From: Paratinospora sagittata
Lineage: Eukaryota; Streptophyta; Magnoliopsida; Ranunculales; Menispermaceae
DNA: 64,000 nt
Assembly (NCBI GenBank): GCA_035771175.1
Contig: CM069596.1
Span: 12,791,001-12,855,000, forward strand
Reading direction: 5' to 3'
This document shows positions 58,086 through 64,000 of this stretch, piece by piece; positions within the stretch are counted from its first letter, which is position 1, and each line of letters begins with the position of its first letter. The notes under the pieces were generated by a model that saw nothing but the letters and a program-made list of their open reading frames with translations, was not told the DNA's origin and searched no databases. Position numbers and translations under genes: made by a program.

Positions 58086-61000
58086 TTAGGCACTTCGAGC
58101 TCGTGAGATGTTGATCAAGTCCAAACAATGTTGGAACTTGATCCCTGTAACTACCTTTGTAAGCATATCTGCAGGGTTATCTGCAGTCTTGATCTTTTGC
58201 AGAAGAATACTCCCTTCTTCTACTATTTCTCGAACAAAATGAAAACGAACATCAATATGCTTCGTTCGACTGTGATGAACTTGGTTCTTTGCCAAACAAA
58301 TGGCACTCTAGCTGTCGCAGAAAACTTCAACATTCTTCTGCACAATTCCCAAGTCTTTAGTCAATCCATGAAACCAGATTGCTTCCTTGAAAGCTTCCGT
58401 TACTGCCATGTACTCTGCCTCTGTAATAGACAAAGCAACTGTTGACTGTAGTGTTGATCTCCAACTCACTGGTCCTCCTGCCATAGTGAAAACATAACCA
58501 GTAGTAGATCTGCGCTTGTCAAGATCTCCAGCATAGTCCGAATCCACATATCCGACTAGATGCTTACAACTTTTCGTATCTCTCTCGAACTTTAAACCAA
58601 TATCTACAGTACCATGAATATACCGTAGAATCCACTTCACTGCTTGCCAGTGGCCTTTACCGGGGTTGTGCATGTAACGACTTACCATACTTACAGCTGT
58701 GAAATGTCAGGTCTGGTACACACCATAGCATACATCAAGGCACCAACTGCATTTTCATATGGAATATTCTCCATTTGCTTCTTCTAATCTTCGGAATTTG
58801 GTGACATTGATGAACTTAGCTTGAAATGTGGTGCCAATGGTGTGCTCACAGGTTTTGTGTCATTTCCAATGCCAAAAGTTTGAAGAACTTTCTTCAAATA
58901 CTGAGTCTGAGTCAAACAGATTGTGTTTTTGGCCCTGTCTCGAGTTATCTCCATCCCGAGAATTTTTCTGGCTTCTCCAAGATCCTTCATTTCAAACTCT
59001 GAGCTCAATTGAGCCTTTAGTTTGTTGATCTCCACCATACTTTTAGATGTTATTAACATATCATCTACATATAAAAGCAAATAGATAAATGTACCATCTT
59101 GAAGTTTGCGATAGTAGACACAATGATCAAATTGATTCCAGGTGTATTTCTGCCCTTGGATGAAGCTGTCAAATCGCTTGTACCACTGTCTCGGTGACTG
59201 CTTCAGGCCATACAATGACTTGCTCAACTTGCAAGCCCAATTCTCTCTTCCTGGTACTTTGAATCCTTCTGGTTGAGACATATATATCTCTTCTTCCAAA
59301 TTACCATGCAGAAAAGCAGTTTTGACATCGAGTTGGGCTAACTCGAGATCAAACTGTGCAACCAAAGCCAATAATATTCGAATTGACGAATGCTTAACAA
59401 TAGGTGAGAATACCTCATTGTAGTCAATTCCTTCCCTCTGAGCGTAGCCTTTTGCTACCAGTCTGGCTTTGTATCGGATACCATCTGTGCTGGGAGAGCC
59501 TTCCTTCTTAGCGAAAACCCATTTGCAGCCAATTGGTTTCTTTCCTTTCGGAAGTATAACCAACTTCCAAGTCTGATTCTGATGGAGTGATTTCATCTCC
59601 TCATGCATTGCCATTTTCTACTTATCACTTTCCATACTCTGACTAACATCTTTGTAATTGTATGGAATATCATCTCCGGTGACTGGTAATGCATATGCAA
59701 CCATGGCAGTGTACCGAGCAGGTTTGCAGATTTCTCTTCTTGGTCGACTGGTGGCAATTGATTCTGATTGTTGACTAATGTCTGGTCCTAGAGCCTCCAC
59801 CTCAACTGAGATTTCCTCCTCGTCTTCTTCAGGATGGTTGGATATCTCTGCTGACTTGCCAGGAGTTACTGGAATATCTAACTTCACCCACTGATGCAAA
59901 TCTGGATCTCGATTTTCTTTATCAGAAACTGTATGTTTTAACATCACAGATTCATCAAAAGTTACATCTCGACTTTTTACAATCGTCTTTGTCTCAGGGT
60001 TCCATAGTCGGAAAGCCTTAACTCCTTCACTAAAGCCCATGAAAATCGCTTTCTTGGACCTAGGATCCAGTTTGGATTCCTTCACATGGAAATATGCAGT
60101 GCATCCAAAAATGCGCAGAGAATCATAATCTGAAACGGGGTGTCCAGACCATACCTCCTTGGGAGTTTTGCCATCTAGTGCTGTTGCAGGAAGTTTATTG
60201 ATGACATGAGAGGCATATGACAAAGCTTCAGCCCAAAATGCCTTGCTCAGTCCAGAATGAGATAACATGCAGCGAACTTTATCTACCAAAGTACGATTCA
60301 TGCGTTCAGCAACACCATTTTGTTGTGGCGTGCCTGGGACTGTGAAATGTCTGACAATCCCTTCATTCTCACAAATTTTCTGAAATGGGTCTGACTTGTA
60401 TTCTCCTCCATTATCATATCTGAGCCTCTTAATCTTCCTTCCCGTTTGAGTTTCTACCATTTTCTTCCATATAAGAAAGATATCTAGCACTTCATCTTTA
60501 TGCTTCATGGTATAAACCCAAACATAGCGTGAGAAATCATCAATGAAAGTAACAAACCAACGTTTACCGCCCAATGAAGCATTTTGAGAGGGTCCCCAAA
60601 CGTTTGTATGAACATAATCCAAGGTTTTTTTTGTGCGGTGGATGACAGTTCCAAACTTGACTCTCGTCTGCTTGCCTAAGATACAATGCTCGCAGAAGTC
60701 AAGTTTCCTGGTTTTTGCACCTTTCAGAGAACCTTGCTTTATCAAGGTTTGAAGAGCCTTCTCTCCAACATGTCCGAGCCGCATGTGCCAAAGTCAGGAA
60801 GTGTCCGATGAAACATCATTAGAATTGGTGCAAGCTGAGACACTTCCGATTACTGTGTTGCAGTCAAGGAAATAGAGATTTCCTTTTTGAGTACCCTTCA
60901 TGGCCAAGAATGCTCCACGTGCAACCTTCAGAACTCCACCTTCAATGGTTACCTTGTAACCGCTGGAATCAAGGACTCCTAGTGATATCATATTTTTCTT

Positions 61001-62035
61001 CAAATCTGGGACATATCTGACGTCCGTGAGCCGTCTTGTTGTACCGTCATGCATCTTTAGGCGTATAGTTCCAATACCCTTTGTTTGGCAGGTATTGTTG
61101 TTGCCCATGAGCACCACTCCTCCATCGAACTCATCCAGTTTTGTGAACCAATGTCAATTTGGACACATATGATAGGAACAGTCGGAATCTAATATCCATC
61201 TATCAGACTAATTGTCTATAGATGAAACTGAGAATGCAGAATCTTCTTCAGCCTTCTATGCCACATTTGCATCTGTCTTGCCCTTATTTGGACAATCTTT
61301 CTTCCAGTGCCCCTTTTGGTGACAATAGGCACATTCATCCTTTGCAAGACGTTGACGTGATGAAAGTCCTTTTGACTTTGAGCGAGATCGGCCTCGCCCA
61401 CTGGATCTATCAGATCTGTTGTTAGCCTTGCCTCTGGATACCGTCAAGGCTTCTGGTGATGCTTCCTTGTTATCGCGCTGGTCCTTCCTTCGATACTCGT
61501 CATTCACCAAAGCATTTGAAACATCACTGAATTTAACCTCATCTTTACCATATAGCAAAGTTGTTGTTAAATGTTCATAACTTTCAGGCAAAGAGTTTAA
61601 CAACAATAGTGCCTTATCCTCATCAAGAGGTTCAACATCAAGATTTAGTAGATCAGCGAGAATCTAGTTGAAATTATCAAGATGTGCAATCATGGGAGTA
61701 CCTTTCTTGTACTCAAAACGAAAGAGCTTCTTATTCAGGTAGAGTCGGTTCTCTATGCTTTTTGTCATGTACTTGTCCTCCAGTTTCTTCCAGAGACTTG
61801 TTGCCATAGTCTCTTTCATGACAAAGTACTTTTGATCCTTCGCCAAACAGAGTCGGATTGTTCCACAAGCTTGACGATTTACAAAATTCCAATCATCATC
61901 GGACATATCCTTGGGCTTGGTTTCCAAGGCGATATGTGATCCTTCCCGAAATAAGAGATCTTAAACTTCGCATTGCCACATGCCAAAGTTGTTGGTGCCG
62001 TTGAATTTCTCTACCTCGAACTTTGCGTTAGGCAT
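58086..62035 (-). pseudogene. Tork/TNT1-type gag-pol of copia L
   Basis: Gag ATG at 62035 (minus strand). CCHC knuckle C-A-Y-C-H-Q-K-G-H-W-K-K-D-C at about 61333-61292. Protease D-S-D (near 61195) in place of D-S-G. Pre-integrase L-W-H-M-R-L-G-H near 60790. Integrase 60784-59618 with second Asp in Y-D-N-G-G-E-Y and Glu in G-V-A-E-R; the first catalytic Asp is Asn (60602-60604). RT 59614-58784 with intact Y-V-D-D (59071-59060). RNase H 58688-58086. Stops at 61961, 61664, 61256, 61208, 61154, 60794, 59618, 58784 and 58308; frameshift near 58700. Each stop is one C-to-T or G-to-A change from Gln, Arg or Trp. Confidence 0.95.
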
Positions 62036-62533
62036 TGAACTTCTTTGCCAAGGCCTGCTTGTGCTTGGGATTTCCTCCGCTATTAAGACCGAAGATATGT
62101 ATGATGCCGAAAAGTGCTTGAAAAAATGATAAACAACTCCAACTAAGTTATATCAATAACTTAAGGGCTGAATCTGTAGAAACTGATTGCACGGTTGCTT
62201 CCGGAACGATCAAAAATGGTGAAAACGAGTCTGACTTTGCTGAAATCAGACGAAAAATGAGCCTGATATGGTTGGTCAACCGAAAATGGATTCGGTCAAC
62301 TACAGGCCGAAACGGGCCGGGCCGTATGAACAGGTCAAACTTTGAACGGCTCTTGGGAACTCGTTTCTTGTCCGTTTTTCTCGTCGTTTATTGCGTTGGA
62401 CTCCTGGAAACAAGAGCTACCTCCACTGGTGATCAGAAAACAGTTCTGATCACTGTTACAAAATCTCGAAATTTTCGACGCAATCTCGAAAAATTTGACA
62501 GAGGGTCCGTTTTTCTTCCAAAGCTTAACCTCA

Positions 62534-62545
62534 GCTCTGATACCA
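62534..62545 (-). promoter_or_regulatory. Primer binding site of copia L
   Basis: The minus strand reads TGGTATCAGAGC, a perfect tRNA-Met site, 3 bp from the LTR end at 62549. Confidence 0.93.
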
Positions 62546-62548
62546 ATT

Positions 62549-62926
62549 TGTTATGCGGAATAGTGGTAAAGCATGAAAGAAAAGACAAGACAACAAATTT
62601 AACGTGGTTCGACAAATTGCCTACATCCACGAGAGGCAGCACTCTTGTATTACTTCACCCTTAGGTGGATCTTACAGATTGGATCTCTTGAATAGATCTC
62701 ACAGAATAAATCTCTATGAACTCAAGAATGTAATTCACTGAACATAAATTTAAGAATGAAGTAAGGCCCTATTTATAGGAGTATATAGGGGTATTTGGGT
62801 AATTATAAATATATATAATAATACTATTTATTAAACTATTTCAAACAATTCAGCTTGACCAAAAGGAAGAGTTGGTAGGGCAGCCACCAACCAATTTCCT
62901 ATTTTCCACTCATGGTGGACCCCACA
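62549..62926 (-). repeat. 5' LTR of copia L
   Basis: TGTTATGC...CCCCACA, 378 bp, direct copy of 57583-57980. Confidence 0.93.
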
Positions 62927-62931
62927 ATGAA

Positions 62932-63475
62932 TCCCTTATAACTAGCTCTTAAAGAAGAAAAGAACCCATCGGTGTAGAGTTGTAAGCAGTCCTATTGCGA
63001 CATAACCCATTTCTCCTTGCAAGGAGGTTCATTCAACCAATAAAAATCTAAATCCCATTCCCTAGCAATGAAAAAGGCCCACTTGGAAAAGGGAGAAGCC
63101 TGATTAGACATTAAGACCTTGGTTTTCACTCCAAATATGGTGGACAATGGCTTGAAGAGCGAGCTTTTGGAAACAATCAACAACCAAAAAAAAAAAAATT
63201 TAAATGATCATGGATCCACCTAGCTTATTTAGCTCCATCTAAACCTCTTCTCAGGTAAGGGCAAATCTTGCAAAGGATGGATTGCCAGACTTGATTAAAG
63301 AATTTGCACTCAAAGAAAAGATGGGACAAGGAATCAATTCCCATCTAACAAAACTGACATTGAATATCCACATTAACAACAAATTTCCTCAAGCGAACGA
63401 TAGTAGAGCGTCTACCCTTAAGCCATCTCCAAACAATAAAGGCATGAACTTGGATATATACTGAGAACCAAGTAA
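62932..63475 (-). pseudogene. L1-type LINE ORF2 C-terminal remnant
   Basis: The minus strand shows the zinc-binding RT tail (zf-RVT) of plant LINEs: H-A-F-I-V-W near 63450, R-L-S/R-S-T-type region, C-x2-C with D-I-Q-C-Q-F-C near 63350, then S-L-S-H-L-F-F-E-C and N-Q-V-W. A later segment near 63170-63130 resembles the L-A-L-Q-A-I-V-H-H-I-W stretch before the LINE RNase H. Stops and frameshifts throughout. Copia L is inserted at its left edge. Confidence 0.75.
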
Positions 63476-64000
63476 TAGGGGTGTAAGCCAACCCGACCGA
63501 ACCAAACACAACCTGATGGGTTGGGTTCAAAAATTCCAACCTAAATGGTTTGAGTTGGGTTATGGGTTGACACCCTTGGAACCCAACCCAACCTAACCAG
63601 AACCGAATTGAACCTAACATTAACCCTTAAATCCATTATCCTCTAAAGCCACCAAATTCCAAAACTAATGAAACCCCCAAAGTTTCAAACCCAAATCACA
63701 ACCTTTTTGGCTTTCTACATAAAATTTAACAATCGTTCATCTACTTTGTTTCGTCTTCTTCTTTGATCTTCTTTTTCTTCTTTGTTTCTTCTTCTTCTTT
63801 GTTTGTATTTCTTCTTTTTAAATTTTTCTTTCATTTTTTTTTTCTTCTAAAGTTCAAACCATCCTCTTGAAAAAAAACAATTCAAGTCTTTTAAACCCAA
63901 ATGACCAAAGAAGAAAAAATTCGGGTTGGGTTGGGTTGGGTTGGGTTATGGTGTTGGTTTGGTACGGGTTGGGTTTCATTTTTCTCAACCCGAACTAGTT
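63476..64000. other. GGGTT-rich repetitive DNA beginning with a hAT-like terminus
   Basis: Starts TAGGGGTGTAAGCCAACCC, similar to the TAGGGGTGT-type ends of plant hAT elements and their MITEs. Clusters of AACCCAACCC and GGGTTGGGTT follow in both orientations (63520-63600 and 63920-63990), with a pyrimidine-rich block (63740-63850) between. The opposite end, if any, lies beyond the window. No gene seen. This is not telomeric repeat (TTTAGGG). Confidence 0.45.

Larger units (their letters stand above)
57583..62926 (-). mobile_element. Structurally complete Tork/TNT1-type copia element L
   Basis: Two LTRs (57583-57980 and 62549-62926), primer site, gag-pol and polypurine tract, flanked by perfect 5-bp duplications ATGAA (57578-57582 and 62927-62931). 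Hand comparison gives about 15-17 substitutions over roughly 375 aligned LTR positions, mostly transitions, plus a 20-bp indel, so insertion is neither brand-new nor ancient. Coding is dead: nine in-frame stops and at least one frameshift. Confidence 0.95.

Noticed and set aside
63921..63990. Interstitial telomere repeat
   Set aside because: The unit is GGGTT (five bases), not TTTAGGG, and it occurs in both orientations.

Overview
The window is plant nuclear DNA, most likely from a eudicot; I cannot name the species. The evidence is wall-to-wall LTR retrotransposons of lineages known from plants (Ty3 Athila/Tat-type with a tRNA-Asp primer site, Ty1/copia SIRE-, Tork/TNT1- and RE1-type with tRNA-Met primer sites), a tRNA-derived SINE, L1-type LINE pieces and CACTA DNA transposons. 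One intact host gene is visible: a single-exon secreted class III (GH18) chitinase at 53304-54194. Almost everything else is broken transposon sequence, often nested.

Layout. 1-8130: right-hand part of an Athila-like element (+): pol, an extra 'plant transposon protein' ORF, 3' LTR. 8131-11676: SIRE-like copia gag and 5' LTR (-). 11677-15019: degenerate DNA, a CG-rich repeat cluster, a tRNA-Met primer site and a Ty3-type LTR (-). 15020-15442: LTR scraps. 15443-19866: internally deleted Athila-like element (-). 19867-25075: SIRE-like copia with LTR and pol (-). About 25080-28030: Athila-like gag-pro-RT fragment (-). About 28040-30802: long SIRE-like LTR (-). 30803-37172: Athila-like pol plus 3' LTR (+). 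37173-38528 and 51404-52144: one RE1-like copia element (-) split by a large insertion.

That insertion, 38529-51403, is a 12.9-kb non-autonomous CACTA element. Its ends are matched 30-bp inverted repeats and it is flanked by the 3-bp duplication AGA. It carries captured host exons: part of the ribonucleotide reductase small subunit joined to part of a CHR24-like SNF2 remodeler. It also holds later insertions: a Ty3 LTR-like block, an Athila LTR with a gag-only Athila derivative inside it, and a solo SIRE-like LTR with perfect target duplication.

52145-52315 is a CACTA-like foldback MITE. The chitinase follows with its own TATA-like box and poly(A) signal. A SINE with a perfect 20-bp target duplication lies downstream at 54772-54944, then the 3' end of another Athila element (LTR 56158-57449). 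A Tork-type copia, 57583-62926, is structurally complete with duplication ATGAA but coding-dead; it has split an L1-type LINE remnant (57450-57577 and 62932-63475). The window ends in a GGGTT-rich sequence starting with a hAT-like terminus.

Apart from the chitinase, nothing looks able to make a functional protein. The interest lies in the gene-capturing CACTA element and in conserved, spaced motif arrays inside the LTRs of two retrotransposon families. All similarity statements come from reading the sequence by eye; no database search or alignment was run.
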